Origin: Athripsodes cinereus
Lineage: Eukaryota > Arthropoda > Insecta > Trichoptera > Leptoceridae
Assembly: GCA_947579605.1 (NCBI GenBank)
Contig: OX388311.1
Location: forward strand, 31,746,951 to 31,810,950
DNA: 64,000 nucleotides
Direction of reading: 5' to 3'
Notes under the pieces: generated by a model
Databases searched by the model: none
The model's input: the letters and a program-made list of their open reading frames with translations, nothing else
Told to the model about the DNA's origin: nothing
Shown here: positions 22,748 to 34,665 of the stretch, piece after piece
Layout: each line of letters begins with the position of its first letter
Numbering within the stretch: position 1 is the first letter of the stretch
Program-made: the position numbers and the translations under genes

Positions 22748-23569
22748 GTGTTTACGCACATTCACGCATATAAGATACAGAACGCAATATTTAAACGAGT
22801 TGCATTGACAATATCTACATAATACATCCCAATATGTTATTCTATAATGGGTATATAGAATTACCCTCGTCTCCAATATAACAGTCACCTAATGTATATA
22901 CCTACTTATTAAGTATATATAAATGAATCGTCCTCATTCATTTCAAAAGTCCTGAAAAAAAACACTTATCTATTTCAAACCATTATGTACACAACTAAAT
23001 ATAATACACACAATTGTAACTCCATATGCACATATCATAATATTCGTTCCACTTGTAAAATAATATTAAAAACTAAACACTTCATAATTCACATTTAAGG
23101 GAAATAACTTCACTCTAACACTATTGAATAATAATATTATAATATTTGACACCACAATTTAAAATTATAACACACTAAATAGTTTATTCCATTTGTGACA
23201 TCTATAGATCCACAAGCGATTCTCAAACTTGTACACCATAGCGTTGTCCTTTCTTCTCAAATTACTTCTCTTCAGCGACTTATGTTATTGCACACCACTC
23301 CTTTTCGAGTTGACAGAGATGATCCAATGCTACGCAATCTTATCTATCACCCTTCTGGTTTCCAATTAAATTTGTATCATTGCTATATACAAACTTCTTT
23401 CTAAATTTCCTTGCAAGTAAAACATGTTGTTATCCTACCAACAGATATTCAACCTAAATACTTTTTATATAACTTCGTATACTTTATGTCTCAGATTTCC
23501 TTGTCCCATTCAGACAATATCATAAAATCAGTCCTACAGTATAAAACCCACTGATTGTATAATAATAAT

Positions 23570-23640
23570 AATAATGACGATTTGTATTTGGCGCTGCTCC
23601 ATGGTCCCGTTAGGTACTACAATATACCGTATAGTTTTTT
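23570..23640 (-). repeat. CR1/L2-like 3' end fragment
   Basis: On the minus strand TAGTACCTAACGGGACCATG then GAGCAGCGCCAAATACAAAT and a (TTA)n tail. The same pieces occur, further apart, in the remnant at 57960-58235, so this copy carries an internal deletion. Confidence 0.5.
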
Positions 23641-25055
23641 GTCATTCCAGTAATAATATTATTTCCTATCTCGTTCTTGGTTTAAAATAATATAACGTTT
23701 TAATCATTATTATATCCTAAGATTCATAGGTTGTACATCTTATTTCTCTATTTGAAGGATATGATGTGTTATATCAGCGAACGCCAGCCTCTTTTCTTCT
23801 TAGAACATTTCCATAAATTCGTTTCTTCTTCCAGTCCTCAATTTTGAAATGATAGATACCACCCTTCAGGGTACACAAAGAGTTCCAACGCATGCCGAAT
23901 GCCCCCCCTGGTTTAAAAGAGTCTGCTTTCCGTGTAGACTGTCCCCACTCTTAGCCGATCATTCCCCTCCACCTAGCCTGTAATTTCTTCCAGCTAACCG
24001 TTTAACATATAACCGTAAAAATAATCACTTAAATCGTGATTTTATCAAAACCCATCATTCGATTATTGCCTATATACTAATCCGCTTCATTCATATATTG
24101 TATTATGTATGTTATCCGATACTCATAAAATCTGGTCTAATATTATTTCAAACTCAATAATATATTCACCATTCTTACCTCGATCATAAATTTATTTCAC
24201 ACCCCAAATAATTAACTTGACAGAATTCTAAAAGTTTATTAACAAACCACTTAACTTACAAATACTGTAAAATGTTAAGACCATATCCCTCATGAGATAA
24301 TAATACCTATTATAATTAGGTACAATTCTAATCCTTAACAAACATCCACTTGATACATATCACTAACATCAAACTATATACCTATTATTTATCCATTTTA
24401 CTCAAATACTATAATATCTAAAAATCCTAAAAACTCCAGTCATATACCCATATACATAAAATACACTTCGCATACATAATACCCATGTTTACAAGTCTAC
24501 TTGGGAATATAATATTCCATTTTTCTAACACCCAATCTTCTTATGAAAGTACATATTTTTGGTACCTATATACATTATTGAATAAAATAAAGAACTATTC
24601 AGGATTTCAACATATATATACCTATCCAATTTTATACCTGAATCACAAGCGCTCTTTATTAGACTATTCATAAGGACATAATTCCTAATGAACTCTTAAG
24701 GGTTCACTATTCTTATGCATAATGTTAGGTATATACCTATAGATAGCCAAACATAAATATAATATCATGTTGCCTAATTCGACTAACACTATAATCCATG
24801 GATAACCAACCCGCGGTTCTCGAAGTAAAAATCATCAACCAATTTTCTCACTACATCCACCAAGTATAAATTTTATTCCTCCCCTCAAAAACCAAACACA
24901 TTCCTCTGTCCATAACCCAGTTCTACTCCTCAAAACCCATTTATGCTCTCCCCCCCTCCAATATTCATGATTTTAGTTATTTATCATCGCAAACCCAAAA
25001 CCCACTTCTACTCCGTAAAAACCCAGTTTATGTCTGCAATGACAGACATAATATT

Positions 25056-25071
25056 CTGGTCCAAGGCACCA
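25056..25071 (-). other. Candidate primer-binding site
   Basis: On the minus strand TGGTGCCTTGGACCAG starts two bases after the 5' LTR end. TGG is the invariant complement of the tRNA CCA end. The sequence is closest, with a few mismatches, to what a tRNA-Gly (GCATTGG acceptor) would leave; the primer assignment is tentative. Confidence 0.6.
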
Positions 25072-25073
25072 TT

Positions 25074-27632
25074 TGTGATGACCCTACCTATTTCAAACCA
25101 TTCTAAGCTCCGAATTTGCAACATCCTAGCTTCTAAACTATACCTACTGTAATAATTGATTCCCAAACTAGAAGTGACAACCCTATTCAGCTAGCTAAGA
25201 ATTGTATGAATTTTCACATTGTTGCAAATATACGTACGAAATATCGCATTCCTAATTGAATTAATTAACAAATTTTGGCCTTTCGTGATCGTCTCGATTT
25301 ATCTATTAACTATTTTCATAGATTTGGACCCAGTACGTTGTGTTTTGACGATAATTTTACCTACGTTGTGTATTTTTTTTAAAACGCAAAATAAGTCACC
25401 TGAAATATACATTTCAATAATCAAAAAGAACAACAAAATCACAAAATCAATAAAACAATTTAAACATGAATTTTGATACATATTAACTCTGAGGTCAACT
25501 TTGACGTCAGATCACTTACCTTGAGATACTGTAAAATAACATAATAAAAATAGTGCACAATAAAACATAACGAAATATAACATAACAATCATCATAACAT
25601 AAAATTCAAATAATATTATTCTATATCATTTCGAGAATGTTGTATGGTAACTGGTTGCCTATCTATGTCCCTACATAAGATAACCATTTCATAGTTTCTA
25701 TAGCCGATGTATGTACATATGTTCTACAACATACCTACTAATTCGTTGCGTCGTAAAGGACAGTGGCGCACCCAAAAACAGAACTTTATTACTTTTGAAT
25801 ATTAATTAAATTTCAACACAATTGCTATGACATCATTTTCAGAGACTAACTACCATGTTAGTGCATGGAAAGCATGCTGTGTCCATGCTAAAGGAGCGCC
25901 GCCTCCGCTCCCTCACGTCTCAAACTGTCCCATGCCGCATTTTGAGCCCGAGTGCACAACTCTACTCGCGAATATATATAAAATAATATATATTATATAA
26001 CCTCATTAGAACATGCAATATATTTGCTATATACCCTCATTAGAACATGCCATTATGCAACAAAAACATATAATAATATTAGTCCTAAAGATTCCTGATC
26101 ATTGAGCTTCAGCCAAAGGGTGCAGATAACCCCTTCAAGCTATACTCTAGCAGAAATTCGAGGAATGGAGCTGTACCTGCTTCAGTCGGAGAACATTTGA
26201 AATAAATACCTTTTCATTGGTTAAGTTGATTTATACGCAGAGAAAGCACCACCAATCTCTACGCACATCCAACTATGTTAATGATTGCAAGGTGTGTTCT
26301 TACAGAACTGATAAGATAGACTACTAATATAGTTAGCAATATCACGAACAGTGATTTACCAACCAGTTATTAATAAATTAAAGTTTATTAAACATAATAT
26401 CCATTTACAAATGCCCAAAGACCTTATAATGGATTGTGGGTCCTCCAGCATATAGGGAAAAGGAGAGAGTTTTGTTAGTTGAACTACTTATTTTTACAAA
26501 ATTTGATTTAAATAATTATCATGCATAATTATATACTACAATATCATATATTTTGTTAAGAAAGGAATAACGTCGTACCCAAATCGTCTGGGGCCTAACA
26601 AACGACTGGACAAAACTACATTCCCTAGAAGGAAAAGGGTTTATGTAGGGATTTTTGGATAAATGGTATTAATATAAACATATTAATATAATAATACATA
26701 AACAATACGATATAACCATGCCTTGCAAAAATGTTAATTAATACATTATAGAATGTCACAGCAATATAAGTAGAAAAATCCAGTAAGTTTATAGAAGACA
26801 AATGACATCGATGATAAAATATGTAATTAATTAAATAATCAAATAATATCCTGCTCAACATAAAACTCCACTCCGAACTGTACAATCCTTCGTTTTGGTA
26901 AAATAAATTAAATAAAAATATAATATTGGGTAGATCGGTACGCCACTGACATCGGTCTAGTTGTAGGTGTGTCGGACGGCGCTATATAAAATCGGTAACA
27001 AGTACATACATACATACAATAATATATAACACATAATTCCTTTGTTTCCAAAATCTGTAAAATAATAAATCCTTGAGTACAAATATTGCCTTGTAGACAA
27101 CAGACATCCTGAGAGTATCCTAGCACCTAGATATAAATAATAAATTAATAATATTAAAAGAAAATCTTATCTTAGACAGCTGGCAGCATCACGGATTTTA
27201 AATGCTAATTAAAAGTAATTTAGGATGATCTTTATATATTCCCAATTGTGGAAATATCACTAAAATATAATGTTTTAATAACTACGAAGGTGGGTTAATA
27301 AAAATATTAAAAGATGTCGAATTCAAACACAGATATTAATATGATTCAGTCCCACCTCCCTCTGGATTCAAAACTAAACTGCCAAGAGTAATATCTGTCC
27401 CCTCTTCAGATCCTGAAAATGTCGACCCAAAGCAACAAAAAAAACTACATCCATCTCTATCTGACACACACCAAAATATACCTGTCTCTGTCTCCTACAT
27501 AGATAGATAGATCATCATCATCCACTTGAAATTAAACTAAGTTTCATTCCTATATTAATTACCTACTACAAATATTCGATCTAGGTATATGAAAATAATA
27601 TTTACAATCTTGTATATATTCATTTCATCACA
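25074..27632 (-). repeat. 5' LTR of the minus-strand element
   Basis: Exact-looking duplicate of 19018-21576. Near-zero divergence between LTRs means very recent insertion, gene conversion, or an assembly duplication. It ends with TCATCACA followed by the ATAC target copy. Confidence 0.9.
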
Positions 27633-27636
27633 ATAC
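27633..27636 (+). repeat. LTR element target duplication, right
   Basis: ATAC, identical to 19014-19017. Confidence 0.7.
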
Positions 27637-27639
27637 GTA

Positions 27640-27730
27640 TGTGCTGATATTGAATTTCTTACACGTGAAAAACACCCTACCATAGACAACTATACTTATG
27701 ATAATATTGTTACCGAATTTAAGGATATAT
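27640..27730 (+). repeat. Right unit of the old ~129-bp direct repeat pair
   Basis: TATTGAATTTCTTACACGTG..GACAACTATA..ACCGAATTTAAGG is a diverged partner of 18890-18975 in the same orientation. Confidence 0.65.
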
Positions 27731-28205
27731 ACGTAAAATGAAAATAAAAAAGTGATTTAATAACTAACTCTTGTAGTACTAGGTATTTAAAATATTGGCG
27801 ATGCATCCTTGTTTGGATGATTTCCGTGTAGTATAGGTATTGGTTGAATAAAAAGGGAGTTTATTGATTATTACATAAATAAATTGATTACTTATACCTA
27901 AATACATATTCATTTATCTCGTACGTAACCAATGAACCGACAGTAAAAGTGCAAAACCATAAGTCGTTTCTTTCTGTTTTTGATGAAACCGATTTCCCAA
28001 TTGGTTTGTCTTCCCTGACGCACCCGCACCCCCAGAGAAGTGATAGTGACAATAACACAGTGTTACCAGCAGTTAACATACATACTGATACAGAGACGTG
28101 TCATCCGGCACGTAAGCACGATTAACTAACAACACAACAAACACACGGACTTACCACAACATAAAAAAATAATGAAGATAGTTAAGTAGTTTTTTGTTAA
28201 CGTAC
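27731..28205. other. Interval before the satellite, nothing recognised
   Basis: A 63-codon minus-strand frame (27888-28079) has no recognisable domain. No other feature supported. Confidence 0.4.
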
Positions 28206-30588
28206 CTTTATTATATCCTTCACATATAACTTTATTATACTATAGGTACTTAACTTTGATGTAACGACTTTCTTACACTAAAATAAGTTAAGAATATGAA
28301 TCTCATTGAATGCGTCACTATACTGTGAAGTGTTGGAATGTATATACAGTAAAATATTATGTATACAATGCATTTTCTTTATTATATCCTTCACATATAA
28401 CTTTATTATACTATAGGTACTTAACTTTGATGTAACGACTTTCTTACACTAAAATAAGTTAAGAATATGAATCTCATTGAATGCGTCACTATACTGTGAA
28501 GTGTTGGAATGTATATACAGTAAAATATTATGTATACAATGCATTTTCTTTATTATATCCTTCACATATAACTTTATTATACTATAGGTACTTAACTTTG
28601 ATGTAACGACTTTCTTACACTAAAATAAGTTAAGAATATGAATCTCATTGAATGCGTCACTATACTGTGAAGTGTTGGAATGTATATACCTACAGTAAAA
28701 TATTATGTATACAATGCATTTTCTTTATTATATCCTTCACATATAACTTTATTATACTATAGGTACTTAACTTTGATGTAACGACTTTCTTACACTAAAA
28801 TAAGTTAAGAATATGAATCTCATTGAATGCGTCACTATACTGTGAAGTGTTGGAATGTATATACAGTAAAATATTATGTATACAATGCATTTTCTTTATT
28901 ATATCCTTCACATATAACTTTATTATACTATAGGTACTTAACTTTGATGTAACGACTTTCTTACACTAAAATAAGTTAAGAATATGAATCTCATTGATTG
29001 CGTCACTATACTGTGAAGTGTTGGAATGTATATACAGTAAAATATTATGTATACAATGCATTTTCTTTATTATATCCTTCACATATAACTTTATTATACT
29101 ATAGGTACTTAACTTTGATGTAACGACTTTCTTACACTAAAATAAGTTAAGAATATGAATCTCATTGAATGCGTCACTATACTGTGAAGTGTTGGAATGT
29201 ATATACAGTAAAATATTATGTATACAATGCATTTTCTTTATTATATCCTTCACATATAACTTTATTATACTATAGGTACTTAACTTTGATGTAACGACTT
29301 TCTTACACTAAAATAAGTTAAGAATATGAATCTCATTGATTGCGTCACTATACTGTGAAGTGTTGGAATGTATATACAGTAAAATATTATGTATACAATG
29401 CATTTTCTTTATTATATCCTTCACATATAACTTTATTATACTATAGGTACTTAACTTTGATGTAACGACTTTCTTACACTAAAATAAGTTAAGAATATGA
29501 ATCTCATTGAATGCGTCACTATACTGTGAAGTGTTGGAATGTATATACAGTAAAATATTATGTATACAATGCATTTTCTTTATTATATCCTTCACATATA
29601 ACTTTATTATACTATAGGTACTTAACTTTGATGTAACGACTTTCTTACACTAAAATAAGTTAAGAATATGAATCTCATTGATTGCGTCACTATACTGTGA
29701 AGTGTTGGAATGTATATACAGTAAAATATTATGTATACAATGCATTTTCTTTATTATATCCTTCACATATAACTTTATTATACTATAGGTACTTAACTTT
29801 GATGTAACGACTTTCTTACACTAAAATAAGTTAAGAATATGAATCTCATTGAATGCGTCACTATACTGTGAAGTGTTGGAATGTATATACAGTAAAATAT
29901 TATGTATACAATGCATTTTCTTTATTATATCCTTCACATATAACTTTATTATACTATAGGTACTTAACTTTGATGTAACGACTTTCTTACACTAAAATAA
30001 GTTAAGAATATGAATCTCATTGAATGCGTCACTATACTGTGAAGTGTTGGAATGTATATACAGTAAAATATTATGTATACAATGCATTTTCTTTATTATA
30101 TCCTTCACATATAACTTTATTATACTATAGGTACTTAACTTTGATGTAACGACTTTCTTACACTAAAATAAGTTAAGAATATGAATCTCATTGAATGCGT
30201 CACTATACTGTGAAGTGTTGGAATGTATATACAGTAAAATATTATGTATACAATGCATTTTCTTTATTATATCCTTCACATATAACTTTATTATACTATA
30301 GGTACTTAACTTTGATGTAACGACTTTCTTACACTAAAATAAGTTAAGAATATGAATCTCATTGAATGCGTCACTATACTGTGAAGTGTTGGAATGTATA
30401 TACAGTAAAATATTATGTATACAATGCATTTTCTTTATTATATCCTTCACATATAACTTTATTATACTATAGGTACTTAACTTTGATGTAACGACTTTCT
30501 TACACTAAAATAAGTTAAGAATATGAATCTCATTGAATGCGTCACTATACTGTGAAGTGTTGGAATGTATATACCTACAGTAAAATAC
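28206..30588 (+). repeat. 171-bp satellite array, about 14 units
   Basis: Unit starts (ATTATATCCTTCACATATAA) fall at 28210, 28381, 28552, 28727, 28898, 29069, 29240, 29411, 29582, 29753, 29924, 30095, 30266 and 30437. The period is exactly 171 bp except after unit 3, where a CCTA insertion makes 175. The last unit is ~151 bp and also has CCTA. Units are nearly identical; a diagnostic site reads GATTGCG in units 5, 7 and 9 and GAATGCG in all others. No open frame is maintained. This is an AT-rich tandem satellite block. Confidence 0.97.
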
Positions 30589-31223
30589 CATGCCTTAACA
30601 TAATAATATTATGATAAGTTAATTTGATTTGAATCAGAATTATTTGAAAATAAGCAGTTTAGAATATCTTCGCTTCACCACATCGATGTGTTTGAAGTCA
30701 ACACATGAAGAAAGATTGTTCCTCTTAGGTCCAATATTTCAATGCCCCATTATGGTGAAGCTTATCCTGAGCTAGCTCTTGATTTGGTTAAATTTGCTTC
30801 AATTTTTTTTTTGTAAATTGCTCTTCTTGGTTTCTTACATTTTGGTATAAAATAGTTGTGTAATTTTGAACTTTATTGTAACGAAAAGCAAAATAAACCA
30901 AATTAAGGATTAGCTAAGGATAAGCATCACCCTAAGGACGCATTAAAATATTTAACCTATCATAAATAAAAGAATTCCTCAGTCCCTAGAATACGAACAC
31001 ACAGGAAAAAACATTTTGATAATGGACACCTACATGCGCATGGAATATAAAACGATAAATTCAAATTTAGATATTATGAAATTCTAATTGTCAAAGAAGG
31101 GAGAATCTCAGGTTTCGTGTCTTTAAAATATAAAAGTTACCTACTGGCAAAATAATATTTTATAGATTAAATTAAAAGTTATCCACAATTTTAACGGAAG
31201 TCAATTACCTTTGTTTTATTATT
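30589..31223. other. AT-rich interval, nothing recognised
   Basis: Spacer between the satellite and a LINE 3' tail, without supported features. Confidence 0.45.
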
Positions 31224-31312
31224 ATTAATAAGCTCGCCAATTGCTCATGATTTTTTCTGATCAATAAAGTGTTCTTATTATTATTATTATTATCATCATC
31301 ATCATCTGAAAT
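31224..31312 (+). repeat. LINE 3' end remnant plus ATT/ATC microsatellite
   Basis: AATAAGCTCGCCAATTGCTC, CAATAAAGTGTTCTTATTAT and then (TTA)n(TCA)n. It resembles the end of the GTTGGAAGAxATCGC tail family at 17795-17910. Confidence 0.5.
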
Positions 31313-33953
31313 ATAAATAAAAAAAGAGATTCGATCAATCAATGACATGTTTTCAGATTAATGTTAACCAAGCCTCACAAATAGTGCGACGCGGGAAAAT
31401 TTCACAAGTAACGCGTAGAATATTATTGTTTACGTTTAGTTGTTGTTTGAAAGTGTGGAATGGAATGATAATAATCATCAGTGTGTGGTGAAATAATTGT
31501 TATTTAGGATTAGTGAGGTTTTGTATGTTGAAATAAGCGTTTTAAGTACATAGGTATGTATATTGTAGTAGGAATAATATTAATATGAGTAAGAGTCACG
31601 TTTCAAAGGAATTTGTGGAGAGATGATAAATAAACAATAACAAAACTGTTGTGAGGATACATCAAGTCAATAATAATTCTTATTATTCCGCAATGTTTCA
31701 TACTACTATACCAACTATTATAATACTCTATCGGCATCAGATCGGCGCGGCGTACGCCAATCAGAACATTATAACATTTACCTACTACATGCATGCATGT
31801 ATTTATTATTTTGGAATGATCACATTCCAACATGTCGCATGGCCGTAGCTGAAACATTTTCGATAGAATCTCTGGTCACAGGAAACGTACTAATCCAAGT
31901 AAGTACTTAGCAGTATTAAAACATGTAAATTTAGCGGCGATTATTTCAGAAAAAACAATCGATGGTACTTAGTGGTAATAGAAATTCTCCATTGAATTTG
32001 GTTATGGAAAGTCAACAATTACATTATGATATTATAACGTAAGTATCAAATAGAACACCATAAATATTAGGTCTACATTACAGTCTATAAAAGAAAAGAA
32101 AAGGCGAAGATGTAATTAGTTGATAATTATTTAGAATTCGTTTACATACCTATACATAAGACAATCTGTAGAGATTTTCAGCTGAGGTCACAGTACTTGA
32201 CGATTTTCACGAATACGCTGAAGAATAATGTCGTACAATGAAATTAATACCATAATATAGTATAATTAATCGGAAGCATAATAATATGTGAACTAGGATA
32301 ATGATAAAACCTTACGCCTCCTACAATGTATTGTATTGTATCTTTTCTCTATTTATCTGAAAGCACTCTGTATCATTTATTATTTAGAAACATAAGTATA
32401 GGTATCTACTCATTATTTAACTTTATTTTATTTCGTTTATTTTTAATCTGCCAATGTCATCACACGCGTTTCGGTCCGTCGAAATGTATTACAATAGATA
32501 GTTGTTATTTAATAACACAATACATATTAAGGTATAATATAGCGGAATTTACCTAGATATCTGTATATGGGTGTATGTATCTATGTATGTGTGACGTGTA
32601 ATACATATTAAATGTAATAATATACATACTTATACAGAATAAATTAGGCAGGTTATATAATTATACAAGTATATACATATACAGGGAGATAACACCAACA
32701 CTTGACAGTGACAACTATTGAAAGCAACGAAACGAGTTTGTTGTTTGTGCTGATTGGACTCACCTGTCTCCTCAACACCCCACTATGTGAACATAATATA
32801 ATATATTATCTATGTACCAATAACATTTACATGATAACATACTAAATGTGCTATTTAACTAATTTATTAGTTTTTCTTTGAAATTGAGATGTCATGAAGG
32901 AAAATAAATTCAACATGTACCTACATACCTAGATTTATAAGTATATAGAATGACAAGGAATATCATTAGTAAATATTTCACACTTACCATATACAGTAAA
33001 TAGTTTAATTTTGGCTCAATAATTTTCGTTTCGGAAATTTCCAATGTTTCTATACAAATTGTTCATTCAGAAAATCTATTTGAAGAATAAAAAACGAACT
33101 AGCTATTTAATCAATAAATAGAATGTGACTATTTGGATTTACCATAAATTTTTACTTATAATACCTAGATAGAGCACTCGTATGTATTTTCATTGCAATA
33201 AAGTGAGGCACCATTTTTCGGCACTTTTGAAAGATAAGTTGGCAAAAAGAAGTGTGATAAATCGCTAAAAACGTTGACAAGAACTTCAAAAAATGTCCAA
33301 TTACGTTTATATAAATGTAAAAATGATATATTTTTATAAAAATGCGAGAAAGAGTCCATAATATGTAGGACACAATACACGTTTTCGCCAACCGTCCTGT
33401 CAAAAGTTCATAGATTTTTGCCTCTCTTTTGTAAACGAGTCAGGGTTCTAGGTTTCGTATGGAATTCTTTGGGTTTTAAACGTTTTATATGTAGGTACCC
33501 AATGTCTTTTTTTGAAAGAGTTTGAAAAAGACATTACATGTCGAAATTGGACTCACTTTAATACAGTACGTGTAACACTAAAAAATCATTTTTATGATAA
33601 ATATGGAAAATTGCAAAATATATTAAACGAATAAAATTCAATTCAAAACTAGATATCTACTTAATCATACCATATTTCACATGTGAGGCAATCAATGGAT
33701 TGATTACAAGTAGGTAACTAACATATGAATAGTCCTAGCGATTTCATAAAATATTGAAGAAGAAAAAGTCAATGTATAAAACAACGTGTTTAGCCTAACA
33801 TTTTTTGTTCACTAACGATTATTAAATTTATACTACGTGGAAATATAAAATATATTACATAATTCCATGAAATTACTATTTACTTATTTAAGAATATTTA
33901 GTTTTATTTATTTCACAAAAAGCTAGTTCTCGGTGACTTAAGATTATACTTAT
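31313..33953. other. 2.6-kb AT-rich interval, no gene recognised
   Basis: Only short unassigned open frames occur, for example minus-strand 33152-33403. No tRNA or terminal-repeat element was supported. Confidence 0.5.
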
Positions 33954-34665
33954 ATAGGCTTACTAATAAATAAAGACAAAACAAAATGTATGGTCGTTGA
34001 AAGGGGTGAAGCGACTTCAAAAATTGCCATAAATGGAGTGAGCATCAAACAAGTAAAAGAGTTCGTGTACTTGGGCAGCAGAATAAACCAGGATGGACGC
34101 TCCAAATCGGAAATTGTGAGCAGAATAAACCAGGCAAGGATTGCCTTTAACAAAAAATCGAAGATATTGGAATCCCCAAATATTGATTTAAGCGTAAGGA
34201 AGAACCTTACTAAAGCCTTTGTATGGAGCATTCTGCTTTATGGTTGTGAGACGTGGACCATCAGCAAGAGTGAAAGCGGACGGTTGGCGGCCTTTGGGAT
34301 GTGGTGCTACAGACGCATGCTTAAGATCCATTGGTCGGAACACGTCGAAAACGAAGTAGTATTAACCAGGGTTGGCGAAAAAAGGCAAATCCTCAAAAGA
34401 ATCTGCCAACAACGAGCTAACTGGATTGGCCACAACATCAGGCACCCAGGACTGCTCATCGCAATCGCAGAGGGTAGGACCGAAGGCACAAATGGCAGAG
34501 GCCGACCGAGAGACGCCTATATGGACCAACTGAAGAGGGACATGAGCTGTGGCTCATACATGGAGTTGAAGAGACTGGCTGAGAATAGGGAGGAGTGGAG
34601 AAGAAAGTCCAAACTCGTTGCAGACCAATTCAATGGATTGTAACTCATTATATAATAGGCTTACT
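33954..34665 (+). mobile_element. 5'-truncated RTE-like LINE with 11-bp target duplication
   Basis: ATAGGCTTACT occurs at 33954-33964 and at 34655-34665, enclosing 690 bp that ends about 11 bases after the stop codon of a reverse-transcriptase frame. A very short 3' untranslated region is common in RTE-type elements. The intact C-terminal frame and perfect duplication indicate a fairly young insertion. Confidence 0.88.
33966..34643 (+). pseudogene. RTE-like reverse transcriptase C-terminal region
   Basis: The frame is open from INKDKTKCM at the truncation point; the first Met is at 33990, giving 217 residues, but this is not a true start. Motifs in order: VKEFVYLGSRINQDG, LYGCETWTISKSE, MWCYRRMLKIHWSEHVE, RANWIGHNIRHPGLL and GRGRPRDAYMDQLKRDM. 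These are hallmarks of the thumb and C-terminal region of RTE-like endonuclease/reverse transcriptases. The YADD box and the endonuclease are missing. A degraded relative lies inside the hAT element at about 37183-37335. Confidence 0.88.

Larger units (their letters stand above)
21586..25055 (-). other. Non-coding internal region assembled from old repeats
   Basis: It contains a family A copy (22098-22312), an RTE-like 3' fragment (22345-22530), a 47-bp R1-clade 3' end (22700-22747) and a CR1/L2-like 3' fragment (about 23570-23640). Near the primer-binding end (24890-25040) is an imperfect tandem pair built on ACCCAGTTCTACTCC and ACCCACTTCTACTCC. The remaining sequence is AT-rich with no supported gene. 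The fragments look much older than the LTRs. Confidence 0.7.
19018..27632 (-). mobile_element. Complete non-coding LTR retrotransposon (LARD-like), minus strand
   Basis: Two direct repeats of 2,559 bp (19018-21576 and 25074-27632) enclose 3,497 bp. They begin TGTGATGA and end TCATCACA, and ATAC flanks the whole. On the minus strand, the 5' LTR is followed two bases later by TGGTGCCTTGGACCAG, a primer-binding-site candidate. The 3' LTR is preceded directly by the purine tract AAGGGGGGA. These landmarks set the orientation. No gag, protease, reverse transcriptase, RNase H or integrase motif appears in any frame. It therefore must have moved using proteins of another element. Length and lack of coding match large retrotransposon derivatives. 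The superfamily (Ty3/gypsy or BEL/Pao) is undetermined; the 4-bp duplication slightly favours Ty3/gypsy. Confidence 0.88.

Noticed and set aside
19018..27632. Simple segmental or tandem duplication
   Set aside because: TG..CA inverted ends, the purine tract, the TGG-starting primer-site candidate and the ATAC duplication together fit an LTR element better. An assembly artefact still needs a read-level check.
28206..30588. CRISPR array
   Set aside because: There are no unique spacers between short repeats; the whole 171-bp unit repeats, and the DNA is eukaryotic.
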